Source: Campylorhamphus procurvoides
Lineage: Eukaryota; Chordata; Aves; Passeriformes; Dendrocolaptidae
Direction of reading: 5' to 3'
Length of the DNA stretch: 64,000 bases
NCBI GenBank assembly: GCA_013396655.1
Contig: WBMV01009170.1
Span: 434,001 to 498,000 of the forward strand
Within the stretch, counting starts at the first letter, position 1; each line of letters begins with the position of its first letter. The notes below the pieces were generated by a model. That model did no database searches and was not told the DNA's origin. It saw only the letters and a program-made list of their open reading frames with translations. Of this stretch, positions 13,477 through 25,264 are shown piece by piece. Position numbers and translations under genes: made by a program.

Positions 13477-13556
13477 TGCCCGTGTGACTGTCACTGTGTC
13501 TGTGTGTCCGTGTGCCCGTGACTGTCACTGTGTCCGTGTGTTCGTGTCACCGTGTC
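13477..13556. repeat. 34-bp GTGTCYGTG-rich minisatellite, about two copies
   Basis: GACTGTCACTGTGTC starts at 13486 and again at 13520, a 34-bp period, surrounded by degenerate GTGTCCGTG and GTGCCCGTG units. It forms the left shoulder of the CpG island. Repeats of this type are often variable in length between individuals. Confidence 0.8.
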
Positions 13557-13828
13557 CTTGCCGGTGCGGGAGCGGCGGTCGGTGCCGCCCTGGCTCCCTG
13601 GACAGCGCAGGGTGCTGTAGCAGCCGCAGCCGTGCTATGCACGGAGCGATGCCGAGTGCCCCGCCCTGCGCACCTGCGCCCCTCCCGCGCTGCAGCGGCG
13701 CCTCTCCGCCTTCTCCGCTCCCTCCGCCGCGCCCCGCGGCTCCCCTCACTCCCGTTTCAGCACCCTCCCGCCGCCCCTGGGCAGCAGCAGGACCGAGCAG
13801 TGCCCGTCCCCGCTGCCCCGCTCGCTCT

Positions 13829-13857
13829 CCCCTCCCCTCTCCCCGCTCCGCTTCCCC
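13829..13857 (-). other. Potential G-quadruplex on the minus strand
   Basis: Four CCCC runs on the + strand (13829-13832, 13834-13837, 13841-13844 and 13854-13857) give four GGGG runs on the minus strand with loops of 9, 3 and 1 bases. Such motifs are frequent in CpG-island promoters. It lies about 40 bases before the sequence gap. Folding is inferred, not shown. Confidence 0.6.
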
Positions 13858-13895
13858 GCCGCGCTCCCGCGGGCGCGCTCCCGCCCTCTCGCGCG

Positions 13896-13918
13896 NNNNN
13901 NNNNNNNNNNNNNNNNNN
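13896..13918. other. Assembly gap (23 N)
   Basis: Twenty-three consecutive undetermined bases sit in the densest CpG part of the island, between CTCGCGCG and CTCCCGCCGC. The true missing length is unknown. Any frame crossing this point is unreliable. Confidence 1.
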
Positions 13919-14195
13919 CTCCCGCCGCTGCACGCGCGTATGGATTTTGGCAGCGCGTGGGAAAACGCGGCCGTATCGTGGCCCTACAGGGATCCTTTCA
14001 GCACCGCGGTCCGTGCCGGAGCCGGAGCAGCCGCAGCCTTGCGCCGTCGGATGGCTTGTGTGCGGCTGGGGTGTGTTTAATGGTCACCGCCCAAAAAACG
14101 CTATTTTTTCCCCCCCATTGCAAAATGCTGATGGTGCCGGGTTTCAGTGTCGCTTTTTCGTCATGTCGGTAATTCGGACCGACTTGCAGCAACAC

Positions 14196-14207
14196 CTGCC
14201 GGTGAGG
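14196..14207 (+). other. Candidate splice donor of the first exon
   Basis: CTGCCG|GTGAGG, with the putative intron starting at 14202, is a good match to the vertebrate 5' splice site (G at -1 and GTGAG at +1 to +5). Its position near the right edge of the CpG island fits the end of a first exon of a left-to-right gene. Short donor motifs occur by chance, so this is only a candidate. Confidence 0.25.
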
Positions 14208-14345
14208 CGGCAGTGCCATTGCCGAGCTCCGCTGAGCGCACCTGGAGGGGCTGAGCCTGCCCGCGGTGCCGCGCCCGAGCCAGGGGCTCTCCAGGAATCC
14301 CATCTGCTCCCCGAGGCGCTGTTTAATTCTGCCGATAAAACCTGC

Positions 14346-17300
14346 CGGAGATTATCTGTGCAGTTAATCAATTATTCTCCATTTAGTAATGAAAGTAAAC
14401 TGTGATCTCCGAGCTGCGAATGTGCTGTATCGTAGCATGGTTATATAACAATATTATAATGTAGCCATATTAAGGCACATAAAATATTTAAAGGTTTCTT
14501 AACGTTTTAAAAATAAACCACTGTGTAGTGACTGGTCTGTACAATTTAGGCAAAAACATGCCTTAAAAATGCAGCCTCCTTTGCAGTGGTGGCTGTATCA
14601 AAGAAGGTATCAACATATATTTTATGTAGTATCATTCTTTTGTATAAAATTACTTGAAAACAGTGAAAATAACAAACACGGGAGTTGAAATTGCATAAGA
14701 ACAGGGAAAAGCTTTATCAAATAACCTGAAGTTGTAAAAATTATCAGTTTTTCTCTTCCACCATTAGTAACTTTTAAATGTCCTTGCAGTGCAAATATTG
14801 TACAAATCCTTAAAAAGGATGATCTTTGACCCATGTTGTGTAGGTAATAATAATAATCAACCAACATTTTGTTAATAAGAGCTTTCCTTGATGTTTCTGG
14901 AAACTGCTGGTAGTACGAAACTTCTGTTTGGTTATTCACATTCAAATGTGTATCAGCATCAGTTGCTTAGGTTTTGTATTTGTCTTCAGTGATGGTGATG
15001 TGATAACAGAATAAACCTTTCCCATCCCTAAATTTGGAAAAATGTAACAATAACATAGCCAAAGCGCTTCTGTCCTTGTCCATGGTTGTATTACCCGCAG
15101 TGATGTTCCAAACCCACAAGAGATTTCCAGTTTTACTTCTGAAAGATGCTAGAAAGTAATGCAGCCTCAACACAGCTGCATAGTAATGTAAGAACCTACT
15201 TGATTTCGTGGAATCTTAAACTGAGTATCTTAAATACCTTCTGTAGAAGAAATCCCACATTAATGATATGGAACAAAGAGATTTTAAGTGCCTTTTTGAG
15301 CATGTCTTTCTGATACAGTCTTAACTACGTGATCACATACTATCTTTTTTTTCCTACAGGAACCCTGTCTCTCACTGCATGGGATAGATGGAGCTCACTT
15401 AACAAAATTCAGTATTTTTCACTGGTCATTGTGTGAGCTCATGATTTATTTATTCCATGTTACTTGGCTCTGCTTTGAAGACAGAACTGATAACATCTAT
15501 ATGAGCTTTGCCAAAGTGCTTATCATTTTGTGATCAGAATGTCTCACAAAGAATTATTTGTTTATCAAACACTACCTGAGACAAGACTTTTACGGATGAT
15601 GAACAGAGGCATGAAGAGGGTTAGGTGAAACGTATTTACTCATTTTTGGTGTCCATTTTGAAATTTCTACAATTCTTGTAAATATCTTTGCTCACGTTAT
15701 ACCTGCTACTGTGTTTTGCAACAATCCTGTGTGCTCCACGTGTCTGAGAGTGGATGGGGAAAAAGAGGAATTCACAGTTAATTACAAATTATGAAAAATT
15801 TGGGTTAAATGATGTGCTGCTTGAGAGTAAGAGGAATGGGAGGAACTATGAAAGGGAGAACTTTAGTCATTAAAGCCCTTGTGACGTATTACAGAGTCCC
15901 AATCCCTTTTTATTTCTGCATGCTCTCCCCTCAGTTACTACACATATTGCTGTTCTTCAGTAGATAAGAGTCTTACGTGCATTAGGTTCTGTGTCATCAT
16001 GTCCCATGTATTTTCTTAAAATATAGAGAATTAAGGGAATTAACCCAACAACACACCAAGAAAATGCAGAAAAAGTTATATTTTCAAAGTAAATTTCTTC
16101 TTGTCTGACTATACTGGTTATCAACTGGATTGGAAAAGTTGAATCCCCTGCTAAAGTTCTTGACCTTTTATTGTTATGACTGATAGCATTAAGAGAGTGC
16201 AGTCCCTTTCACATACAACTGTGGTAAAGCAGAATGGCATAACTTGTAGTGCATTTGCGCAAGTAGTGGAAGAGTGGTTGAAGGCTGTAGTCCTTTCTGT
16301 TCTAGGCTTTAGAGAATCATGGTGGATGATGGCTCTTTTGCTAGTCTAGTCTTCTGCAAGCACAGTCCTTTTTACTTCACTGTTTCTATGTATCTGGACA
16401 GTCTTCTATTCATCCAGTAGCCAGTCATCTCAGTCTTGTTTAGGTATCTCTGTTACTGAAACCATTCCAAATTTCACTTTCTTATCTCAGTCAGTCCTGT
16501 GTCTCCTTGCTTTTTGTCTGTCGTCATTCCTTCCATTTACTTTTCTTTATCTCTTACAGCCTCAGCTTCTTGATTTGCTGTATCAGTCTGGTCCAATTTC
16601 CTTTCCTCGGTCTCCAGTCCAGTCTCCAGCACTTTCACTTTCTGTACTTTTTTTTTTTTATTCCTTTTCATTATAGACTGTAAGGTGGTTTTTGTTCTTC
16701 TCCACTGGAAGAACACAGTACTTTCTTCTGAGAAGTTGGTTGCGTTTTGGTACATTTTTAGAGATACATGAAAGAACATAACATTGACTTGAAGCTTGTC
16801 CATGCTGATACTTCAAACCATAGTCATGAACATTTTTTGAAGTGAAAGACATTTTTCCTGAAAGAAATAAAAAAGTCATTGTGTTTTTACTCCATTGTTC
16901 CGTTTAAAAATTGAACTCTTGAGGAAATTTTTCAATGTGGCATGTAAGTTTGGATTTATATGCATTGGCAGAAAGCAAGGACATACAGGACACTTTGTCA
17001 AAGTTGTAATTAGTAGTAAACATAGAAATGCTAAGCAACCTAAACAGTCCTAATTATGAAATCAGCAATTCTGACTACAGCATATACTGTATTTTTGCTT
17101 AACTAAGGTTTGTGGGGTTCTGTGCTGGCAAATAAAATAATGTTTTGGATTTTGCTTGGATTCATGATAAGTTTTTCATTTTATGTTAAGGTTTTGTTAC
17201 AGCTACTTTAGTGAAATATTTATAAAAAGATGATGTAAGCCTCTCAGTGAACTGAGATCTGGATAAAACTGGTGGAGCTACCACTGCACCATAGTATTTT

Positions 17301-17867
17301 GTTTACATAAGATAGTCTTTTTTATGTGATAGAATAGTATTTGCTGTAACTTGGTAGTTCTTCTGTCTGAAGTGAGTGGCATGGTTGAGCTGTGGTTGGC
17401 ACTACAGATTGAATAATTAATGCAAGACAGTATGTTAAAGAAATAAAAATATACATATTTGACAAGTTCTTTGCTTGTATTTATGTAATGTTTTTATAAT
17501 TTGCACATAGTGACCAGATAATACACTGTTCGTATGCAAATGAATTATCTTGGACATAGAGATCAGGATTTAGTCATGAGACAAATGATCTTTTTATAGT
17601 TTTACTGGAATCATCCTGCTTTACCATAGAAAATTCAATTTTCTCCACTTTAGCAGGAGTTGAACATGAGTTGAGTAAGAGTTGGACTTACTGTAAGTCA
17701 CTTTTGATTCCTGGTCAAGCCAGTACTCAGAGTTGTTACACATGGACTTGAATTTACTGCTGTATTACTTTCTGCATGAAATTTCCCTAAAATGAATAAT
17801 GACTTCAGTTTAACAACAGCTAAATTTAATTTGTAAAGATGAAGGAAAGGTGTTTATATGTTCAGCC
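14346..17867. other. Putative intron start; AT-rich, no exon seen
   Basis: Sequence changes abruptly from CpG-rich to AT-rich. The first 100 bases hold a homeodomain-type cluster (TTAATCAATTATT near 14365). A 12-base T run lies at 16648-16659. Short open frames (up to 107 codons at 14622-14945, minus) show no motifs. Under the model of a left-to-right gene this is intron 1, but no downstream exon was found to prove it. Confidence 0.4.
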
Positions 17868-18088
17868 AAGCATTGGAACACAATACTCAGAGAAGCGCAG
17901 GTTCTCTCCTTGAACGTTTTCAATACTCAGGTAGATAAAGCCTCCAGCAACCGGATCAAATGTCTCAGCTGACCCTACTTGGAGCAGAAGGTTGGGATAG
18001 AAATCTCCTGATGACCCTTACAACATGACTTATCCTATGACACTCTGACATCCCTTACAGCATGAAATATCCTATGATGTTATTCTGT
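17868..18088 (+). mobile_element. CR1 LINE 3' end, plus orientation
   Basis: Reading left to right, this matches the terminal part of CR1: a degraded 'TTGGAACACAATACTCAGAG' block encoding the last residues of ORF2, then 'GACCCTACTTGGAGCAGAAG', 'GTTGGGATAGAAATCTCCTG' and terminal TATCCTATGA sequence, the CR1 3' UTR order. It is the only CR1 in the window in + orientation. It is diverged and 5'-truncated, with an extra 37-bp duplication in the tail (listed separately). Confidence 0.8.
18015..18088. repeat. 37-bp tandem duplication in the CR1 tail
   Basis: CCCTTACAACATGA at 18015 recurs as CCCTTACAGCATGA at 18052, each followed by a TATCCTATGA block. The two 37-bp copies differ at a handful of sites, so the duplication is old. 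It covers the 3'-terminal block of the CR1 insertion. Confidence 0.85.
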
Positions 18089-21000
18089 CATTTTCTGTAA
18101 GGGGGAAACACCAAATATACAGTCTGATCAGTACTTTCTGAAAGTGGCAGGATAGCTTTGCCAGCAGACAAAATACTCAATGTGTGAAGAAAGTATTTGA
18201 TGTTACAGACTGAATTCCATTTATAGTTTTCATTGGTAGTTGTATTTAAATGCACTGCTAGATTTGCTGTGTGCATTAGGTAGGCTTGATGTTACATTAT
18301 AGATCTGTTTTAAGGGAGATAATACCAGAATTCAGTAGCTTGGTCTGTTGACATTGGTATGTTTTAACTAGTTGTAGTACTTAATCTTCAGTTTTGCTGA
18401 AAGAAAGGATCTCTTTTATTAATACAACTGTTTTATATTATTAAACATATTTTTTATGCAAAATCTCTTAATCTGAAAGTAAATATTTTTAAAAACCCAC
18501 TGGATGCTGCTAAGTAGAACAGGCTGTTTATGTTTTCTCAATGTTGTTCCTGGTTAAGGTGCTAATGTTTATGGGAATGATCAGTGCTTGCTGAACAAGA
18601 TGGATAACTAGGTGCCTTGTCTTAAGCAGAGGGATGGGACATCAGAAAGGTGACGGGTTCTGCCATCAGTTGCCGTGAGATGGGAAATTTTGGGACAGAA
18701 ATCCATGTCATTTGAAACTTCAGTGTTCTGTAAACCCTACTTATAATTCAAGTAATACGTGATGCAGAAGTGAAAATGTAATTTTTTGAAAGCTGTCTTG
18801 ATTTTACATATACCATGAATTCACCTTTCACACATAATTTTCTTTTTCACTATGTCCGTTCTTCAGGCTTTTCATGTTCAAGACTAATCATGGTTTAGGA
18901 GAAATAATTTATTTTATTTATTCTGTGACAAAAGAGAGGCAACCATATACCTTAAATGTTTTTTAATGAAGACTTCCTTCTAGATAATTTTATTTCCAGC
19001 TAGAATGCTTTCTTTGAAACTTGAAATAAAGCTGACTTAGTTTTGATAAAGGCAATCAGTGGTCTTGCCAACTACTTACTGTTGAGAACTTAAATAAAGG
19101 TGAAAATAAATGTCTCTGTGTTGTAGAGTAAACCTGTATTTTCCTTTACCAAGTACTATTAACAAACTTGTAAAAGTGCCTAGTAGGATAACTTGCCTGT
19201 TGATAAGGCTTGGTGTTTCTAGCAGTGTGAAGACTCACCGCTGTGAATACTACTGCTGTTCCTAGTAGTACTTTCAGATAAAGCATGGCATTTTCTCACT
19301 AGGAACATTTTTGAGCAAAGCAAAGAGAAAATAATTTTAAAAAATGAGAAAGAGGAGCTAGAAGTACACATTTTTTGTTTTCTGAATTTCTTCTGAGGAA
19401 TAAGGCCATCTCTCTTTTGTACTATTGCCAGAAGCCCAGCTTTGCTTTCATCAGCAGTCTACAGTTTGCTTCTTTTATAAAAATGAACTTTGGAATACTT
19501 AAGTTTCCACTTCAGATTTTCATTATAAAGGAGCTCCAAGGGACACCAGCTGCTGTTGAAATAGATCTTGGGAAGCCAGGCATTCTGAAACACTCATTCC
19601 CCCCCCGCCTTCTTGTCACTCCCTGGGCTCTCTTTGCTCTGTATTTTTATTATACCTTTTCCCTCTTGACTTTTCCTGACCCTTCAATTTTTCAAAACTT
19701 TTTTAATATATTTTCAAAAAATATACAGTTCTGCCACCTAGATTAGGTGTAGCCATGATATCCCAGGAAAATGCATAAACAGGCCATGACAATTGCAAAA
19801 ATAAGTCTACAACTTCACTGTAGTAAGTTGTTTTTAAAAGTCACATACTAAAGAATGATTAATGTGAAATTCTGTGTGATTTTGGTTTTGATTAATTTCT
19901 TTCATGATTTTTTTTAATAAAACCCACAAAAGCTCTGCCAGCTGTTGTAAAACAAGCAAATAAAACCCAAACAAAACCACTAAAGGATAACTCCTGGAAC
20001 AGTGCCAGTGCTGACTTCGATTATAAACAACTGGGGTGATAGTTAGATTTTGTTGTTTAAACATCTTGTGTGTTTTGCATGAGGTCTTGTTAGACGGGTA
20101 CTTTGGTTTTGAGTTCTGATCTTAGTTGTTTTCTTTTTTATTTTAGTAAGTGTAAGAGAAAAGATTTATCCTTAGAGTTATGAAGGGAATGCTGAACAAG
20201 ATCCTAATTTCTTTGGCTCATCATAATAGTTCATTGCCTCTTTCATTTCTTGGTGTTGATCTGCCCCATTCAAAAGTAGATTTTTGCAAACTTTGCTGAT
20301 GCATTAACTGAAAAATTACAGTATGCGGTGAATAATTCCTATCACAACTAATTTAACTCATTATTCTTGTCTTTCTATAAAGGGTTTATCTGTGTAAGCA
20401 TAGTATTTCCAGTTTAGATGAAGAATTAGTTTCCTTTTTAAGTAGCTGGTATTTATAGACTAAGAATGTAGAAAGTATCAGCAAAACCTCACTAAAATGT
20501 AAAAGTAATTTAAAAAATTACTTAATGGGAAAAATACTTAAGTATCTTGTCTGACACATTGAGCTCATCCACTCACTGTTGCATTAACTTACAGTTGTGT
20601 AGTAAAACATGTACATGTAACATGTATGCAAGGTCTTTCTCCCCCATGCACTCCTGTTTAAGACAGTGAACTGAAGAAGAAAGTTATCTCTATTAATTAC
20701 TCCAAAATAACAAAAGGGAAGAGAAACATAATCTCAAGTATGGTGATTTTTGAAGAAATGCATTTAGAAGTTACTAATTGCATTATTAAATGCCAGTGTA
20801 AAAACTGAGTTACTTGCATAATGAAATTAACCAGAAAAAAGTGTACTTTCTTGGTAGTGGATGCTTTTTATTTTCTGGATATCTTTTGCCAATACATCTC
20901 AAAATGAGTAATTACTTGAGGAATTTTCTTGTCCTGAAACATTTCTCCTCCTTCTTAGAAAAATCATATTGAGTATGAATCAGTTGCAAGACCAGTGTAA

Positions 21001-24000
21001 ACTCTCCTTCGGGGATAGTGGAGTGGATAATTGTTTTAAAAATACTAAATAGCTTTTTGTTTTTAATGTGGTGTTGATCTCTGTTTTATCAGCTAAGAAC
21101 ACTTGAGATAACTAAAGTGTTTTGAGTCAAAAAGACTTGATTATGTTTTCATTACCAGCAATTTGTATGTTCATTTATTGTTAAGCTATGTGATTACAAA
21201 ATGTGATTTAGGGGCATGGGGGAAAGTGATATGTCTGAGAAGAAGGTTACATTTGCACTTTAGCTGTATGGATGGAACACAGAAAAAAGGTAAATCTGAC
21301 TAAAACAAGTACAAGTGTTTTCTTGTTGTGGAAATGGAAGTTTTTAATTTGCTCAGAATGGCAGAGAGTCCTGCAGAAACTTAAAGGCATAAAGAAAGTT
21401 TTGTAGTTCAAACAGCCCCAGGTTTGTAATAAAGCACAGCTGTTCCCACTTCCGCCTGTATTTTTTTATGGTGATACATTGTGTGGGTTCTCTACAGACC
21501 AGCTGACCCAGTCTTAAATGTGGCTGAACCATAAAACCTGTTTTGTCTCATTTCTATGAGGTCTTCCTTGAAGCGTTCAAAAGATACAAAGACTTCTTTT
21601 CCTTCAGAGTGGTTAACTCCAGTCCACTGTGATGTTTGTATCTGAAGTTACAGCAGCTTAATGTAATTCGGACCTTGCCTATGCAGATGCTGGAGGGAAG
21701 CACAGAGATTTGGGATATTTTATTTTGTTTTGTTTTATTTTATACTAGGACAACTCTGAAAGACCTATGCTTCAGTGTATAACCCTATGCTTATGTATTA
21801 CCTCAGTTTTATTTACATTCATATAGCAGGCTTTTGTGACCTACTGAATGTGTTTAGCTGATCAACCCTGGCAGTATTGCTAACATAGTGTTTAAACTGA
21901 CAGTGATTACATAAAGCCTGCCAATAGACACTAGGGTTCCCCATGTGTATGTTGTGGGGTTTTTTAGTTTTCAAAAAGCAACTACCACCAAAACCAACAA
22001 ACACCAAGCACTCTGGTACTGGCGTGACAACAGAAGAAAGGCGAGTGTGGAAGTAATATATGTGTCTTTTTGGCCACTGTCAAAAGAATTCTAATATACC
22101 ACATAAAGCAATGAAAACAGGTCAGAATTTTACTGCTGTGTTATTTAATACTACCAAAGCACCTACTTATTCTATGTAAGAGAACTAATCAGCTTTCAGA
22201 TATTCTTTGCAGATCAGCTTGAAGAAAAACTGGTGGATTAATATAAGCACAGTGAAGGATATAGAGCACCTTGAAACGTATTTTTTATTTCAGCAATTTA
22301 ACACCCGTCTCTGCACAGTCCCTTACATAGGTTAGCACTCTTCTAGGTAGAACTATTTTGATACTTGTGACTGTCTGAACTAAAGCCCTCCAAATGTATA
22401 TTCTTGGCCTGTTTTCAAAGGATTTTCATGGTTATTGAGGTATTAATCTTTTTTTTATAGATACCAAATCCCTTTATAAATGGGCAAAACATTTATTGTG
22501 TGGGCACTGGCTAGATACTGTGCTGTTTAATGGGGCGTGCAAGCAGCCACAGAACAGTTATTTGGTGGTTTCTTTTGGATACATGGCAATCTAAGATAAC
22601 AATATTTCTCTTTTAATTATTTTGTTATGTGTATAGCTACGAAACTAAATTTTGGAAATTTTGGTTTACCAGCAGGGAAATTTGAGTTCAGTTTCAAGTC
22701 ATCATTCCAGAGAGTCAAGAGGCTAATTCTTGCCTGCTCTGGAGAATCAGTTGTTAAATACACATTCTGAGTACTTTTTTTTTTTTGCTTTTCATGTGAT
22801 CTTGTTCATCAGAAAGTTTTGTCAAAATTCAAAATTCAGAGTTAAAAATAGGTGAATTTAAATGTTAGCCATTGGCATTAGGCCTTTCACCTTTAGCAGC
22901 GAGATGCAAGTTTGTGGCTGGACTGAGTTCTCTCTGACTGAAGATGTTTAAAATAATATAACTATCAATATTTAAGTGCATGGACACGTGCTTCTTGTAA
23001 GCAGTCCTTCACACTGTTCTAAGCACTTAATGTAAAAAGTATATTTATGCTTGTGGGTTTAAGTCTGTTAATCTACAGGGTAATTATATCTATTCTGACT
23101 TCCTTATTCCTGTTCTATGGGATCTTTCCCTGGGAATTTGCATCATACACATGAAAAAATGCTGGTGTATGCATTTGGGTAACATTTTTAAACTTAATTT
23201 AATCTTCCTGTTAAACAGAAAAATTTTCTATTGCAGGATATTTTAGTTTGATATATTGTTTGTGCTTGTCTCTGAATTCAAGGCCCATTAAAACTTGTAC
23301 ACCAGGCTTTCATTCTGAGTCGTTCTTTCATCTTCCCTGGAAGTTCTCTTGATTGCCTAAGTCCTTGGGTAGACCTTATCTCACTTCCAGGGGTAGGGAG
23401 TGATGAGGTGCTGGGACTGAGGAGGTGGGAGATAACAAGCACAAACACACATTTTGTAATTTGCCTAGCTTGTTCTGCACTTCTGAAGTTGTCTGTATGA
23501 GCTTAAATTCACATCAATGCTTTACAATAAATAATCTGATTTTGCCCTAGTGTGGATTAGGACCACTCATAAATTTTCTGACTGTATCTCAAAAACAGTC
23601 ATCTGAGACAGAGTTCAACAAGTGGTAGGAGTGCAGCCACTTTTTGTGTTCCTGCAGCTGTCATATGTGATCTTTCAAGACTCTTCCAAATTGGAAACAA
23701 ATTACTTGTGAAATTATTTGTCCGCTTAGAGGTAGTTGTCTTTCTGACTTTGTTCTCATGAAAGGCACGCAAGAATTGCAGGTGCTGACTTGGTGTGTAA
23801 ACATTTGCTGTTAATTGAACAATAATTCAGAACAGCAGATTCTCAAAAGACTTGATAGGCCAAGATTATGGGCTTCACTTGATCCTAAGATGTAATATGG
23901 GAATCCAATACCTAATTCATGATTTGAACTGTAAGCCTGCCATCTCTCAAAATACCTAAGAAAGAGTGATGAAGATGACTGTGATACTAGAGAAGGACAT

Positions 24001-25113
24001 ATTTTCCTGTGTGAAGTACAGAAGCACATAATCAAATCATAGATGCAAATTCATATAGCAGGATTATAATTTTTAATCATTATTTGAAGATTTGATAGGA
24101 AAAAAACCCCATGGGACCGTAATTCAAGCCAGGCAATTCAAGGAACTGCTTGATGATTGAATGTACTGACACTGTGCACTACAGTTTTTATTAAAACCTT
24201 TCACTTTTGAGTAAGCCAAATGCTTTGCCTTTTAAGTATTTGTGGTTCAGTTGTTGATGTTATATTTTAAATAATTTTATGGTTCTTCCTGATTCTACAT
24301 TATAAGTGTTTCCGTAAGGTAATCTTACTTATTTGGCATATCTTGCACATCTCTGCATTTATTTGTGTCTTACTGTGTATAATTGGACCATTTTTGAGGG
24401 AGAAATTGTGGTCTGCCAATTATTTTCTATTTCAGTTTGTGAGAAGATGGGGACGCTTACAATGTTGAACTTCTTAGTTGGAAAGTTTTGCAATATTGCA
24501 TGTAGATAAGTGGAAACATCTGTATTCTTGTTTTTCACTCACTCAGACCTATAAGGCTGCTTTGAAAGACCACTGGAAGCAATGAAGGAATCATTCACAT
24601 ATTTGAATTCATTATCAAGAATTTTAGGTTTAAATGTTTTCTCAGTGCAGTGTGATATAAAAGCAGAAATACTTGTTGCAGACTTTTAGAACTATTCTCT
24701 TACAATTTTAGAGACAGTTGCAAGTGGTTTTTTGGTTAGAATTTTTTTCCTTTTTTTTTTTTTTTAATTCTGAGTGCATAAGTGTAAAAAACCATTACTG
24801 TGTCTCTTTTTAATCTGTTGGTCTAGAGATAGTTGGCAGGTGCTGGCTTCCAGTGAGAGTAAGTTGCACAGCTTGGTAATTGGCACAGAAATTGAGTAAG
24901 GAAATTGCCTCCTTCTCTTGTGCTGCAATACAGGCTTTCTAAGACAAGTTATTTTTTCTTTTCCAGAGAAAATCAGCCATTATTAAATTTTCTCAAAGAA
25001 AGAGTGCATACACGTAGGCAGCATGAGGAAGAAATACTTGTCCTCTGAATGGCTTTAGTCACTAAGAGCTGACAGCTCAGTCTCACCTATGTTTTTGAAA
25101 ACCAGTCTAGGAA
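18089..25113. other. Long AT/T-rich non-coding stretch
   Basis: No exon, RNA gene or interspersed repeat recognised over 7 kb. Long T runs (22775-22786 and 24751-24765) occur without matching A runs, as expected of the sense strand of an intron. The longest open frame is 123 codons (19375-19746, +), phenylalanine-rich and motif-free. A short TTTTA/TTTTG tract lies at 21.7 kb. Confidence 0.45.
21715..21743. repeat. TTTTA/TTTTG pentanucleotide tract
   Basis: About 29 bases of alternating TTTTA and TTTTG units. It is a short low-complexity tract inside the T-rich region. Confidence 0.8.
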
Positions 25114-25264
25114 TGTTTGGAAGTTGAAGTGGGTGCCAGTTCGGAAAAATTTCAGGAATACCTGTGTGGAGTGACAAAAGATAATATTGTTTGGAAGTTG
25201 AAGTGGGTGCCAGTTCGGAAAAATTTCAGGAATACCTGTGTGGAGTGACAAAAGATAATATTGT
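25114..25264. repeat. Perfect 74-bp tandem duplication
   Basis: The segment 25114-25190 is identical to 25188-25264, a 74-bp unit repeated 2.04 times with no mismatch. It starts TGTTTGGAAGTTGAAG and ends GATAATATTGT. TTGT sits at the junction and at the right end and TGTTTGG at the left, so slippage between short direct repeats is a plausible origin. Perfect identity implies a recent event, a polymorphism or an assembly artefact. No coding content. Confidence 0.97.

Larger units (their letters stand above)
13490..14345. promoter_or_regulatory. CpG island, likely promoter and first exon
   Basis: This is the only strong CpG cluster in the window; by hand count there are about 50 CpG dinucleotides between 13,525 and 13,895 alone, while the surrounding tens of kilobases have very few. 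It contains a GC box (CCCCGCCC, 13659-13666), an inverted GCGCA/TGCGC pair resembling a relaxed NRF-1 site (13667-13680) and C-rich tracts. No TATA box is evident, as usual for CpG-island promoters. Unmethylated islands of this kind mark transcription starts in vertebrates. Long open frames across it (up to 297 codons at 13512-14405) span the N gap, are rich in A, P, R and S, and are the expected by-product of few AT-rich stop codons, so I do not call a protein. The gene could be protein-coding with a 5'UTR exon here, or a lncRNA. Confidence 0.85.

Noticed and set aside
13391..14405. Open frames of 229 and 297 codons across the CpG island
   Set aside because: They cross the 23-N gap, overlap each other in different frames, are low-complexity A/P/R/S-rich and match no family. 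Stop codons are rare in GC-rich DNA, so such frames are expected.
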